A stretch of 64,000 bases of DNA, taken from NCBI GenBank assembly GCA_015680685.1, contig MNCI01033529.1, forward strand, positions 1,012,636-1,076,635. Reading direction: 5' to 3'. Origin of the DNA: Gnetum montanum. Its lineage: Eukaryota; Streptophyta; Gnetopsida; Gnetales; Gnetaceae. Positions 34,805-46,518 of the stretch are shown piece after piece; positions within the stretch are counted from its first letter, which is position 1; each line of letters starts with the position of its first letter. The notes beneath the pieces are model-generated. The model was given only the letters and a program-made list of their open reading frames with translations, did no database searches and was not told the DNA's origin. The position numbers were made by a program, and so were the translations under genes.

Positions 34805-36556
34805 CTACTTCTTGTCGAAGGGATTCCATACGCCCAAAATGGTGGCAATGAAGGCGATGACGCCGACGATGACAAGCAGAATGAGCCAAGGTCGGGACAG
34901 ATAGAGCTCCCAGAACTCGAAAAAGTAGCCCACCAAAGTGCTGGACAGATGCTCATTCAGATCCCGTGTAACTTTGTCGAACACCTCGCACTCAGGGATC
35001 CAACGCGACATGCTCATGCTGTTCCACATCTGCACCATGCGTTCGCTGTCGCCCAGATTATCCATGAGAACGCCGCACTCCTTGAGCACCTTTGCACTGC
35101 GCTGCGAGTCCAGCAGCTGCGACATGAACAACACGAAGCGACTGACGGGCTTTTCCTCCACCCCATCGCCATTGTCGCACTGGCAGGCCTCATACGCCAC
35201 CAAATTGCGCAGAAGCGTCTCCGTCCAGATGCCGACGTCCACGCGCGGCAGCCACAGCACGCACCGGTTCGGATCGAACCTGATGTTCTTGATGCCACCC
35301 TTCTTCAATACCACGAACGTGACGCCTGCCGACTGGATCTTGTACGCTCCACCTATCAGGTACCTGTGCTCCACATCATCCTCTTCTTCTTCGCCTTCGC
35401 TGCCGACGATGTCGTTGCCGTCGCCGTCGGTCTGCTCGGCAGCCTTCTTTTTGGCTTTTCCGAGGCGACACTTGCGAAATATTTTGGCCAGCAAGTGGAG
35501 CAGCTTGTAGATACAGATGCGCACGTTGAGCGGGGGTTTCTCATGGTTGACGTCAACGCCCGTACACATGGTTTGGCGGAAACAGTCCAGCAAGTGCTTG
35601 GAGTGGCCTTTCAGCAGCTGTGCCGGTGCTTCTTCTATTGTCCGAATGGGCGACACATGTAGGCTGAGCTCCTTCAACAGCTCCTGCAGTTTGGTGTTTA
35701 GTTCTTGCGCTTCGATCGCCTGCTCCGTCACCATCTCCAGCACCATCATCGGGATCTGGTTTTCCAGTTTCATAATGTCCATGAGAATGGCGTACAGCAC
35801 CAGGTTGTTGCTCCGCTTGCTGAACAAAGTCTCGCGCTTATCTTTGTCCTCCTTGTTGACGGGCGCCGTCTCCCACCCCACGTTCCGCTGCTGCTGGGGG
35901 AGACGGCGCCGGGAGGATCCCTTACCTGTGGCGTGGTGCGAAGGTATGCCCCGCACGTACTGGTTGATGAACTCCAGCAGAAACACGGCGTCGTGGCGAA
36001 TCACCTCGTCGAACTCGGTTTCGCTGAGCAGAGAAAGCACGTCGTGGTCGTAGTGGTCAGCAATTTGCTTGCGCTTTCCGTCTTCGCTCAGAACTTTCCT
36101 AACGCGTTTCCTCCCATCTTTGCGAGTGTCTTCGTTCCAGAAGCGGGTGTAGGCCTCGAACTTATCCTTTTCCATGCGCACCAGGCGCCCCTTGCGCTCC
36201 ATGTCGCCAATGGCTAGCAGCTCCGCGATTTTGAGCACCTGCTCCTCTTGCCTATTATTATTATTGCCAGCGCCTGCGGTCGTTTCCCCGGCCACAGTAA
36301 CAGTTGCGTTGTGGCCGAGACCCTCCAACACGCCACGGTTGTTGTATTGGTAATAATGGAATGGCCCGATGGACACCATCTGCGGATAGTAGAACTGCTT
36401 GTTCCTGCTATCCGCTGAGATGAACGTCTCTGGCACCGTAAGAATGCATGCCGTCTTTCTCTGCCTTCGTGCCTTCCTGAAGTTGTTTCCATCTATGCTG
36501 GCATCATCGTCATCTGACGGAGCGTCGGAGTGTTTCGCAACAACGACTGATACCAT
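34805..36556 (-). CDS. DUF247 domain membrane protein (plant-specific)
   Basis: Intact intronless ORF of 583 codons, normal to slightly long for DUF247 (PF03140). Seen in order: acidic N-terminus, VPETF (41-45), VSIGPFH (61-67), DAVFLLEFINQY (189-200), the hallmark IMKLENQIPMMVL (241-253), an acidic insert EGEEEEDD near 397-404, TETLLRNLVAYEAC (455-468), a C-terminal helix-rich part, and a single transmembrane segment (about 555-575, PWLILLVIVGVIAFIATIL) before a short tail. This is the family's usual layout: a soluble domain anchored by a C-terminal membrane helix. The biochemical function of the family is mostly unknown; one branch is linked to grass self-incompatibility, but nothing here points to that role. 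The gene is visibly more GC-rich than its flanks, which creates long false frames on the other strand. The start was chosen as the first ATG after a TATA box about 90 bp upstream. Confidence 0.93.
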   Translation of the reverse strand: MVSVVVAKHSDAPSDDDDASIDGNNFRKARRQRKTACILTVPETFISADSRNKQFYYPQMVSIGPFHYYQYNNRGVLEGLGHNATVTVAGETTAGAGNNNNRQEEQVLKIAELLAIGDMERKGRLVRMEKDKFEAYTRFWNEDTRKDGRKRVRKVLSEDGKRKQIADHYDHDVLSLLSETEFDEVIRHDAVFLLEFINQYVRGIPSHHATGKGSSRRRLPQQQRNVGWETAPVNKEDKDKRETLFSKRSNNLVLYAILMDIMKLENQIPMMVLEMVTEQAIEAQELNTKLQELLKELSLHVSPIRTIEEAPAQLLKGHSKHLLDCFRQTMCTGVDVNHEKPPLNVRICIYKLLHLLAKIFRKCRLGKAKKKAAEQTDGDGNDIVGSEGEEEEDDVEHRYLIGGAYKIQSAGVTFVVLKKGGIKNIRFDPNRCVLWLPRVDVGIWTETLLRNLVAYEACQCDNGDGVEEKPVSRFVLFMSQLLDSQRSAKVLKECGVLMDNLGDSERMVQMWNSMSMSRWIPECEVFDKVTRDLNEHLSSTLVGYFFEFWELYLSRPWLILLVIVGVIAFIATILGVWNPFDKK

Positions 36557-36646
36557 CGTTCCTTGATTGCTATCTCTGTTCTTTTAACTCTCCTGTCTTC
36601 TTAGACACCTCAATGACTCGGTTATGCCTATGCACGCCGTGCTTGC

Positions 36647-36653
36647 TTATATA
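36647..36653 (-). promoter_or_regulatory. TATA box of the DUF247 gene
   Basis: Minus strand TTGTATATAAGCAAGC, 91-97 bp upstream of the ATG, giving a predicted 5' UTR of about 60 bases. Confidence 0.7.
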
Positions 36654-37709
36654 CAATTGCAGACGAAAGATCTTGATATCACTGAGGAAGATTGTCTTAT
36701 TATTCCAGAAGTAGTGTTGCCTTAGATCAAATTAATTCTTTCGTCTTGGCGTTACCAATCAAAATATAGTTCTCTAAGTCAGCCATAAATCACCAATTTA
36801 AAGATTGGTCGCCGGGTTAAAAATTTTTATAATAAACCTTTTTTAAAAGATTTGGATATCATTTTTATGACTTTTAAATATAACTCGGTCCCATTTGCCA
36901 ATTTATCATTATTTTTGAAATATGCTGTCCAACATATTTTCGGACTATTTAAACATGTTAAGTTTAACATGTTTCCTCTATAATAGTCTCAGTCAACACG
37001 GTTTCTCTTCCTCCTTTCCTCATTCTATATGTCTGAAGTAACTTATGTACTAAATTTTGTTTTCTATTAATAAAATTCTCTTTGTGGGGTCTGAGACCCC
37101 CGATTGATTGTATGGCCAGTTTTCCCCTTTTAAGTTATCCTCTTCTATGAGTACCAAATATGATTGGAGCTTGGAAGCAAATATGATTGGAGCGTGGAAG
37201 CATATCATGGCTCACGGGAGGATAAGGCTAGGATGCTTCTAAGGGATATTTCTACAAAGTGGGTCCCTCTGCCACTTATTTTCGGATCACAAAATCCTCG
37301 TCGATCAGATTGATTTTCATCCATGCATGACATAATATGGCATTGCAATTTCAAATCTTTTAAAAGAATATTTGTCATTCTCCCATTTTTTTGATCGGAA
37401 CCAAAACCAAAATACGGATTTTATGATTGGTTTTTCTCGTCTGGAAATGCTAGAATCGAGAATGAAAATAAAAATACCCCTTTTACTTTAATGAAAATAT
37501 TCAGAACTGCGCACCAACTCATCATTAAGCTTATTTCTATGTATTGCAGTTGTATGTTTTTAGATCCAAACAAACGGATTCATTTACATTGATTTTTTTC
37601 ATTTAAAAAAAATATACAGATACTGTTTTAAACTAAACCAGATTCCTTTTAGTTTCCGTTTCAGTACTTTTTCTGCAATTTTAATTTTGTAAGGCCAAGA
37701 AACCAAGTA

Positions 37710-37925
37710 ATGGCTGTATCATTGGCATTGGGAATGTAGATGGAGATGGATCCTTAGAATTTGGAATGTACATCTAGATGGATTATTCAGATTTATGAAC
37801 ATGAATTTTAGAAAATCATGGCTGTATCATTGGCATTGGGAATGTAGATGGAGATGGATCCTTAGAATTTGGAATGTACATCGAGATGGATTATTCAGAT
37901 TTATGAACATGAATTTTAGAAATTT
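37710..37925. repeat. 108-bp tandem duplication
   Basis: The block starting ATGGCTGTATCATTGGCATT at 37710 is repeated almost exactly at 37818, indicating a recent duplication. Confidence 0.9.
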
Positions 37926-40100
37926 GATTTTGATAAATTTTTTTAAACATTTCAAAATTCATTTTAATAATAAATTAATTTTTGGATTTGAATAATTAAA
38001 AATTTATATTTAAAATTAATTTCTTTGTCTACAAATGGAATTTTTTCTTTCTGTACAAATAAATTGAAGATGTAAGTTCAATATAACATTAATGGATCAA
38101 ATGACTTTTTTTCTTTCACACTATACTAAAATTGTTTGGCAAATTTTGTAGAAGCATTTAATGATGCTTCTCATTATTAGCTTCAAGGAACCTCTCATAA
38201 ATGCTTCTAGAACAAAAATAAATAAATTTAATCCTAATTTTTAATGCATTTTTTGAATCTTAAGTAAATCCTAATTTTTAATGCATTTTTTGAATCTTTT
38301 AATTAGTATGCTAGTATCATTTATCCATTTTAAAGATAATTCCGTTTACAGAAGAACATATCATCATTATAAAACTTTACCTTTACCCTTAACTACACTT
38401 GTATTTTTAAAACCATTATAAGCTTACATAACCCATAATAGTCAATAATGTCAATGAATATCTTTGAACATTTTATCATTTATCATATTTAATATCCTTG
38501 ATGTATTCTAATGATAAAAGTGTGATATTCAACCTAATATTCTCCATGGAAATTATTGATATTGTTATAATTATTTTCTAGCCATAATCAAAACATGTCT
38601 TTCCTAGTAAGCTTGATGGTCATAGTTTTATGAGTTTTGTGTGTCTTTTTTGTTCCAAAAGATGGAATGCAATCTTGAGGGTGTGAACCTTATCATTACT
38701 AAGTTCTAGTTGCAAGTTATCTGAATGAATATTTTCCTTCTTTAACCATGGTCATTTTTGCCTATGGTTGGGCCTTACACTCTTGGTATATTGTGTGTTA
38801 TCCTTCTTTTTCAGGTTTTGCTGAGCTTCATTTAACATTTTTTTCACTTTTTGGTAATGTTATTGATCTTATAAAAAGTATTAAATTGATAATCAATTGG
38901 GATTTTCTTTTGCGTGTTCCCATGTATTAGATCCTTAAAATATTAAACATTTTTACTTTATTTTCTTGGATAAGTTGAACATTGGTTCTCTAAGCTCTAG
39001 TCTCTTGATGTGATTCAGATTTTTATTATTATTGATTTGAAATAGTTACTTGAAGAGCATTAGCATTGTTAACAATCCTCATGTTAGTGATATTGATTTT
39101 AGACATTTGTGATTGCTATATAGACTATGTTTGGGGGAGCACTTATAGTGTAGTCTTCAAGACTAGTTTCTTTAATAGTTGTTTGAACTATACATTCTTA
39201 AAAAAGTTTTCAAAATACTTACAATGTTTTCAACAAGTCACACAATTTAAAATAAAAGTTTCTAAAGGTTATCTTACTAATTTTTTAGGGTTTTCTTATT
39301 TTCAATTTTACCATCATTATTGATATTTTGAAATTAAAACCATATAATAGAACAATCTCATCACATATTCATCAGAAAAAAAAATTGCTAATTTATAATA
39401 ACTTTGTGTGAATTCCTGGATTGTTTTAGTATTCCGTTTAGTTTTTACCCATCTTTACCCATCCTTAGCATGCACTTCAAATGCACTTCAATGTAAAGAG
39501 AAATGAATAATAAAAAAATATTGCAACACAGGCAAATGAAGCAAAAAATAAAACTTCACAGATAAGGAAACCAAAAAAAAAAACCCTACGATTATAGTGA
39601 AAAGACCTGCAATTTTAATAGAAAGAAAATGAGCTTCCAACAAGTCTGATTGAGATATTGTTAGACAAATGGAAGATGTGTAATCGTAATTTAGGGTTTT
39701 TCCGGCAAAGGAAACTGACTCTCATGGAATCCGTTTTTTTCGTTACTGGTGAAAAAAATGATAAAATAGTTTTGGGAAAATACTTTTTATGGAAATTTGT
39801 TTTGCGATGCATGTATGGATGAATCAGATAGGCAACGTGGACTTTGCGATCTTAAAAAAGCCGTTGAGGTGGGAGGGGACCCACTCGTAAAAGTACAGGA
39901 GAAGGGACCCGGTATAGAGCGCTCCGATGGGCCTGCACTTTGGCATCAAGCAGAAATATCCCGACATGTTTTCCAACTTGGAAAGAAAACTAAATGATGA
40001 CACGCGAGTAAAGTGCACTGGATCAGAGCATCTTGACTAATTTATTAATTAGTCAGGTCCTTAATGTAGGCCACTCAGGGAGAAGAATATTCTATGATTT

Positions 40101-40330
40101 ATTACGAGGTCCATGATGCTGAGGAAAAGGTTTTTGGAGGGCGTAAGGGATAAGATCACTGGGCTCGTCGCATACGATAAGACATGAACCATGGGTCACG
40201 GACTACAGGTAAATTGAGTAGTGTGCAATTCATTATGAGGCCCATGATCTTTGCAGGGCGTAAACGATAAGATCACTGGACTCGTCACATACGATAGACA
40301 AGAACCATGGTCACAGACTACCGGTAAATT
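40101..40330. repeat. ~130-bp imperfect tandem duplication
   Basis: GATAAGATCACTGGGCTCGT ... ATACGATAAGACATGAACCA in the first copy is matched by GATAAGATCACTGGACTCGT ... ATACGATAGACAAGAACCAT in the second, each ending near GGTAAATTG. Confidence 0.8.
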
Positions 40331-40947
40331 GTTTCGGTAAATTGTTTCTGCAAGTGTACCGTAAAGTTTCCGTCACCATGTTTTCCGCCGTATTACAGTT
40401 GAACTGTTCTTGGCAAATGCAGAGTAAACCTTCAATCTCTCCACATGTGAATACGAAAACCAGCTAAATTTTATGCGGATTCTGATCCATGGCCAGGCTC
40501 ACCTGAAACAGGGGCCCAAAACACTGTCCCTAGGGGGACCAGCGCTTTCCTTTCGCATCGAATATGCGTGATTTATTAGAAAGCAAGTTGCTGAGGTTTC
40601 ACATCGCTACCTCACAAGTCCAAGGCATCCTAAAGGAAAAGACAAAATAGCAAATCCACATTATTTTGCTGAGTGGCCTTCAATCATTACATAGGGTCTA
40701 TAATTTGCATGTGAGATAATATAAATTGCCAGCTATTCATCACACAGCTTCTATGGAAAAGAGTTTATCTATATCTTAGAGTAATTTAAGATCAATTCAA
40801 TTTAATAATCAAGTGTAATAGAATGCATTAGAAACAATTCATATAAATTGTAAGCTATGATATTATATTTAATTCTTAAGAAAGGAGTACTAGGGTAGTC
40901 AAGAAAATTATACTACTCATCTTTAAGGTGAGTAAAGAGACACAAAG

Positions 40948-41509
40948 TGTAACAAGGTTGTCCTTGAGCACGTCGTCTAGCATCCCAAGAGTTCCTCAAA
41001 GCAAATTCAGAATTGGGACGAAACTCAAGAGGAATACACCTCAACAATCAATAGTCCTAAAACACATGCTAACAAACAACATGTTAGTGTTACCATGTGC
41101 CCTGAGCGGTGTTTCAAATACAATAAACATGTTATCCTAGCAAATTAGATAGCACTCCCTTGCTCCAATCACGTGGACACCATGGGGACTACCAGCTAAA
41201 CCCTCCAGATTCATCATTGCATGCTGGTAGTTGGTGTCATGCTCCTAAGAGCACACACAACATCTCATAGCATGTCCCATGACACACCTGATTGACACCC
41301 CAACATAGAGTTGAACTACACAACCCTCCCAAGCAAGGTCCTACTGAGTGGGGTAACGAGGAAGGTCGTGGCCCCCTCTTACTAACACATGGAACTGCCA
41401 TGCCAATATGCTTCCAAAGACACAAGGGGAGGAGGACTCCTTGTGCCCCATGGCCCCCAAACTATGGGGGAGGTAGTAGGCCACCACCAACCCTGCTACC
41501 TCTCTCACA
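40948..41509 (-). repeat. Element D 3' LTR
   Basis: 562 bp, similar throughout to 54623-55135. On the plus strand it starts TGTAACAAGG and ends TCTCTCACA. A purine-rich tract (minus strand GCAGGGGAGGAT) abuts it at 41510-41521, as expected for a polypurine tract. Confidence 0.9.
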
Positions 41510-41521
41510 ATCCTCCCCTGC

Positions 41522-42352
41522 TTAAAATGAGCAATGACCTCAGAGCATAGCCTGGGTAACCCACGAGGTAGCTACATGAAAACCGAGGGAGGATTCCATC
41601 AATTTTGGGGAAGTAAGCTGATGCTATTCTAAGTTAAGTCCAAAAGGACCTTAGGTTTTGGAAGGTCCAACTACTAGGGCCTAGGGCCTTAAAGCTTTTT
41701 CTTGTCAACTGTCTTCCTAAGATTTAAACTCATCGTAGCATCCAACACCCAAGTCAAGAGTGGTACCCTTCAAGACTTGGAATGTCTATCCTTCCACCTC
41801 TTGCCTAAGATGCAAGACTATGGAAGGACTTCAAGTGGTCTGTCGTTGTGAAATGACAAAACACACTAACCTAGGGCTGTATGAGTCCTAGGGCATCCCC
41901 CAACTCACTTGTACCCAAAGGTCTAGTGGTCTTAAGATCAACATAGTCTCCTTTTCTATGCAAAATGTAAGCCCCATCGCCTATAGAGTTCTTTGAAAAA
42001 CTCCAAGCATCCACCCTTGTTTGAGGTGGGCTCTCATAGGAACTTGCTCTTGGATCCTATAGGCACCACATGCCACACCTCTTTCAGTTCTCGTTTTTTT
42101 TTTGTAGAAGGTTTCTCTATCCATCATCGAAGTAGCCAAGGTGAGAGGTCGATCACTTGCTCCCAACAAAAGTCCGAGATTAAGTTTTCCTAGAACCTCA
42201 AATGCTCCAGTGGTTTCCAATTATCATATGAGTCTGGACAGTGTTTCTAGTGGATGAGAAATTCCACTTTCAAATCAAAACCATGGCCAATGGTTCAAAA
42301 GTTTCGGATGTAGTCTGCTTTCTTTCCTTCTATAGATTGTATATAAGGACAT
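41522..42352 (-). other. Element D 3' internal region, left of the nested insertion
   Basis: Continuation of D beyond the integrase. No clear chromodomain or other domain recognised; frames are short and interrupted. Ends at the GACAT target duplication (42348-42352). Confidence 0.6.
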
Positions 42353-43226
42353 TGATGAGACACGATATGCACAAGCCGCGATATCGCGTCGTCCCTTGCG
42401 ATGTCACGTACGCGATATCACGGTCTGTCACCAAATCTATAAATAAGAGGTGGCACTCCCCTTATTTTCCATCCTAGGCTTAAAGTAGGGAAACTCTGGC
42501 AGTTTGATCACTCCAGAGATAGAATATTTTCCATGTGCCCGCAGTAGGAGTCCCCAAGTGAACGGATCTTTATTCGAGCAGCTTTGTACCTAAACGCAAG
42601 TTGTGTATGGCAATAAAGATGAGCTTTGTGGATAAACCTTGTCGTGCATGGAATAGGATTTATTATTTGTTATTTATTACATGTTATTTCTTACTTGTTA
42701 TTTATTACCTTCATTGCGGCATGAGTACGACTTGATTACGAGCATTGACGAATGTGTACGGCTAATCAAGGAATTGGCTGCTCATCGTGATTAGATTCTC
42801 TCACCCTTTCCTCCTAGTTAAGTGCCTAAGTATGACCACTTCAAGCACATGCATTACGTGTGGTGATCCCAGTAACGATTAGCGTTTGGTAGCCACAGTT
42901 GCATAGTTCAGGGTGTGTACGGTAAGTGGGAGCGAATGTTGATGCTAGTTAATTTAGACTTAGGACATTAGTTAGAGTTAGCTAGTTTCTCAACCCTTCA
43001 TCTCGATAGCATAGGAAAAAAACCAGAAAAGACCATAAAAATCATATACCTTGGACTTACTTAACCATACACCGTGACAACCACAAGTAAGTCTAGGAAG
43101 ACAACGAATGATTAACCCCAAGTGTTCCATGGGGCGTGTAGGCATTTAGTCTGCGAAGTTCGACTGGATCGTGCGTGCTATGCTCGTTTCGTATGGTTGA
43201 GTGTAGGGGTACCTCACCACTCATCA
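42353..43226 (+). repeat. Element A 5' LTR
   Basis: 874 bp, TGATGAGACA...CACTCATCA, with inverted ends TGATGAG/CTCATCA. GATATC palindromes lie at 42370-42425, TATA at 42438. Confidence 0.95.
42438..42445 (+). promoter_or_regulatory. TATA box, element A 5' LTR
   Basis: AATCTATAAATAAGAGG, 85 bp from the LTR start. The whole upstream part is the cluster of GATATC palindromes. The equivalent in the 3' LTR is at 48724-48731. Confidence 0.8.
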
Positions 43227-43227
43227 T

Positions 43228-43245
43228 TGGCACCGTTGCCGGGGA
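43228..43245 (+). promoter_or_regulatory. Primer-binding site, tRNA-Asp type
   Basis: TGGCACCGTTGCCGGGGA, one base from the LTR end. It differs by one base from the complement of the plant tRNA-Asp (GTC) 3' end (TGGCGCCGTTGCCGGGGA). Confidence 0.92.
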
Positions 43246-43367
43246 CTAAGTGTTTGTGCACCGAATAGAACATAAGGGATATCACTCACATCATTGTGAG
43301 CCTTAACGAACCTTTGGGTTAATCAAGATAAAAATTTATATAATGGTAAATTATCACACCGATAAAA

Positions 43368-45789
43368 ATGCCTTCTTCTCATAAGAGCAACTCACCACCC
43401 AAGGACCATACTAGAGATAGTCAGCAACATAAAACACATAACCAAATTCAGCCAGTGCCTCAACAATATAAAATGGCATATACTCATCCTAATGAGTATA
43501 TCCCCAACTTTACCTTTATTCTCCATCGAGATGAACAGTTGCGATGGAGAGATTTGCAAGGTAACATCGTGTTACCTCTAGATCGATCAGTCCCTAACAT
43601 GCTCTTCCGTGCCTTGGCACAGATTGGCATGCAAGAACTTTATGCTAAATAGTTATGGATGATTTTGACATGAGGGATTACCATCCCACAGATGCCTAAC
43701 GTATTTGGGACTTAAGGAAAGAGAGTCAACATACTTTTCTGAAAGGCAAAGCCCCGCACGTCCTTAGAAAAATAGGAGATGAGGAACCCCTTATCACGGG
43801 TTCTTTAGCAAATGATGTTTCCCCTCCTAACGATGATGAGGAGGTTGGGTATCAGAACCTATGATCAATGATACATAACCATGGTTTTTATGCCCATGAA
43901 CACCAACTATTCACAGAGGGAACAACCACTCATGCTAAGGATGGGCATGTAGATCGTCACCACGATCGAGGCCGTAGCAGTCGAAGAGAAGGCAAGAAAC
44001 ATTGTCATGGCAATGGTTCCCCTTCTTCTTCCCCTTCTTCACATCACTCACCCTCTCCTTCCACATCTGGGCATTGCCATCATGAACATAAAGGTGAGGA
44101 TAAAGGTAAGAAGGATGAAATACCTCAATGGGAAAGTCGAGAGAGAGGACAAGGGCAAGGACGTAGGGAGAGTAGGGAACAACGTAGACATCATAGGCAT
44201 CATGAAAGAGATGATCATGACAAGCCCCTACTCGCAACCTGAAGTATGGTTGACATAACAGAGGCAATTAGGATTCCCACAAGGCATTTAAAAGATAGTC
44301 AGATCAAATGATTAAACATGAACAATATCCCACGATTTAAAGGAGGATACAGTGCTGATCCGCAAAATCATTTACAGGCATTCCACGATGCCTGTGCCTT
44401 GTAGAATATAGAAAATGAGTGGCAAAACTTAAGTTGTTCCCAAGGACGCTCACCAAAGAAGCAGAGAGCTGGTATCGGTCCTTAGAATCGGAAACCATCA
44501 GGAGGTGGAGTACGATGCTAGAACTATTCAATGAAAAGTATCAAACATACTCCAGAGTGTCCAATTTGCGTAAGCAGATCCAAGGATGGAAACAAGGTCG
44601 TCATGAACCCTTGGATGCTGCCATGGCCTACTATTACACATTGTTACATCATTGCCCAGGCCATGGGTACACTCAGCGGGATCAACTTTGCCACATCGTG
44701 GATGGGCTAAGACATGAAACAAGAAGAACCCTTGGAACTTATGCCCAAGGGAGGCTCTCACAACTTGGAGCCCATGAAGTGCATAGCTTATTGGAGCAAG
44801 TAGCAAAAGAAGAAGGTGAACTATGCAAAACAGAAAGTGCGGAAGAATACAACAACGATCCCTCCCTTCGAAAGAAGGGATTGAAATTTTGTAATGAAGA
44901 GGATGAGTCGTCAATCGAAGAGTTGGTGAACCGAAAAACCTCGCTGATCCAAAAATTAACAACAGAATTAGCGGCTAAGGTAGAAGACGTATTGAGTTCC
45001 TTAGACTCTAAAATTGAAACTGTCTTAAAAATTGTAGAAGAGTATAAGATAGAAAAAAGTAGTGACAAAGGTAAGAAAAAGTGGAGAGATTTAAGCCCTG
45101 CACATAACAAGGGTAAGGGAAAAATCACTAACTCTAATGTGGCTGTGGATTCAAATTTAGATGATGACGGTGGATGTGAGATCTACCACTATGACCATCC
45201 TAAGGGATGTTGTCCCATCATCTCACATCTACAGGAGTCTAGGGTGTATGCACTAAATCCAAGACTCAACCAATAGCAAACACCCCGAAGGTTACCTTAT
45301 CCACAAGGTAACCCAAGGTAGTTTCACCAACCACTAACGTATTATCCAAGTGGAACTCCACCACAGCCCATCGGATAACATCAGTAGTGGCAATACCCAC
45401 AGTCATGGTGGATGCCATCGCCGAAACATCAGTACCCTTACCGGCAGCCTGACCCTTATGGATATTATGTGCAGTAGTTGATTTCTCCAAGTGACTTTGT
45501 GAGTCACACAACTCCCAACCGTCACTACCAAGTTTGGGAGTACTTCAGAAGGACTCCTTCTCCTCCAGCAGACACTCCATACCCACACCATCCTCCTAAT
45601 CCATCCACACCTCTTCCACCACAAGTAGTTCCCGTAACACCTCTTGCTCCAACAGTGCAAGGGGAACTTCCTCCTCAACCGCAGCAACGTCACACTGCGA
45701 GAGCTGTATATATTCAACCTACTGCTAGTTCTGACAACTATAAAAAGAGAAGACCTTTCTTCAGAACCAAAAGCCTAGATAAACTCTGA
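43368..45789 (+). pseudogene. Element A gag
   Basis: Capsid gene with a few stops and frameshifts. The first ATG-frame (43368-43652) begins MPSSHKSNSPPKDHTRD. A His/Arg/Ser-rich stretch follows (43868-44242, ending HHERDDHDKPLLAT), homologous at its end to DDDEPPLATT in element C but with extra histidines. A frameshift near 44430 leads into the Retrotrans_gag domain (44419-45276: LKLFPRTLTKEAESWYRSLE, YSRVSNLRKQIQGWKQGRHE). A zinc knuckle close to CX2CX3HX4C follows with its second Cys replaced (CEIYHYDHPKGCC), then a Pro-rich tail to 45789. From 44419 the frame is shared with the protease. Confidence 0.85.
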
Positions 45790-45798
45790 CAACAACAA

Positions 45799-46518
45799 GT
45801 GGTTGGGCCCATGTACACTCCTCCACCATCTAACACTTCGGAACACCCTTCTGTCCAAAATCAGAGCTTAACGCATACAGTTATGTTAACGCATACCGTA
45901 ATTGACTGGATCAAGGTAGGCCACCTTCCCAGGAAACTAACTGACCATGGGAGTCCCTTAATCTATTTACAAATCACCGGAAATAAACCACATAGGGCTC
46001 TTCTTGACTTAGGTTTTGGAGTTAACTTAATTTCACGAGAGATGTATCATGCCTGAAACCTGCCCCAACTTAAGAAGAGTAACATTCAACTAGAGTTGGC
46101 AGACCATTCTATCACCATTCCCTTGGGATTAGTGGAGGATATCATCACCACTATGTGTGGTTGGTCTTACCCAGCTGATTTCCTGGTGATTGAAGTGAAC
46201 AACAATGAAGGGGACTTCCCAATTATAATGGGAAGGGCATGGCTAAGTACAGTAGATGCATGCCTTAGGATCTGTGATCTTTCCTTAGAAATTCCTAAGA
46301 TAAACATTTTTGGAAAGATTGAGAAGAGGAAAGTTCCATGCATCACATACGATGATTCATTAGGTGATGACATGGAGGGATGCTCATCTCCTCCATGCAG
46401 TAGGTGTGCCCTTGAAACTTTACAACAAAGATGCATGTATGTAGCAACCACACAACCAGAAGTAGATACTCCATGTTTGATAGCTACTAGAAGGAGTAGA
46501 AAAATATGCATGGAATGA
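45799..46518 (+). pseudogene. Element A retropepsin-type protease (Athila/Tat-like)
   Basis: In frame with gag. HRALLDLGFGVNLISREMYH holds the catalytic motif; most relatives read ALLDLGASVNLLP, so the Ala after DLG is Phe here. Downstream blocks LADHSITIPLGLVEDII, YPADFLVIEV and FPIIMGRAWLSTVDA match the Athila/Tat-type protease pattern. One TGA lies at 46054-46056. The last codons before TGA at 46516 are not recognised. Confidence 0.82.

Larger units (their letters stand above)
36660..40942. other. AT-rich intergenic region, no gene recognised
   Basis: Short frames only. Around 39830-40640 the GC content rises and a 66-codon frame (39797-39997) exists, but no motif or splice structure supports a gene. 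Contains two local duplications listed separately. Confidence 0.5.

Noticed and set aside
34938-36217. Long frames opposite to the DUF247 gene (up to 237 codons at 34949-35662)
   Set aside because: They are shadows produced by the GC-rich codon use of the real gene; no motifs or promoter.
39797-39997. 66-codon frame in a GC-richer patch
   Set aside because: No family resemblance, no promoter or splice support.
43935-44267. 110-codon minus-strand frame in element A
   Set aside because: Reverse complement of the His/Ser-rich gag segment.
44528-45128. Minus-strand frames of 129-144 codons opposite element A gag
   Set aside because: Reverse shadows of the gag coding region, without motifs.
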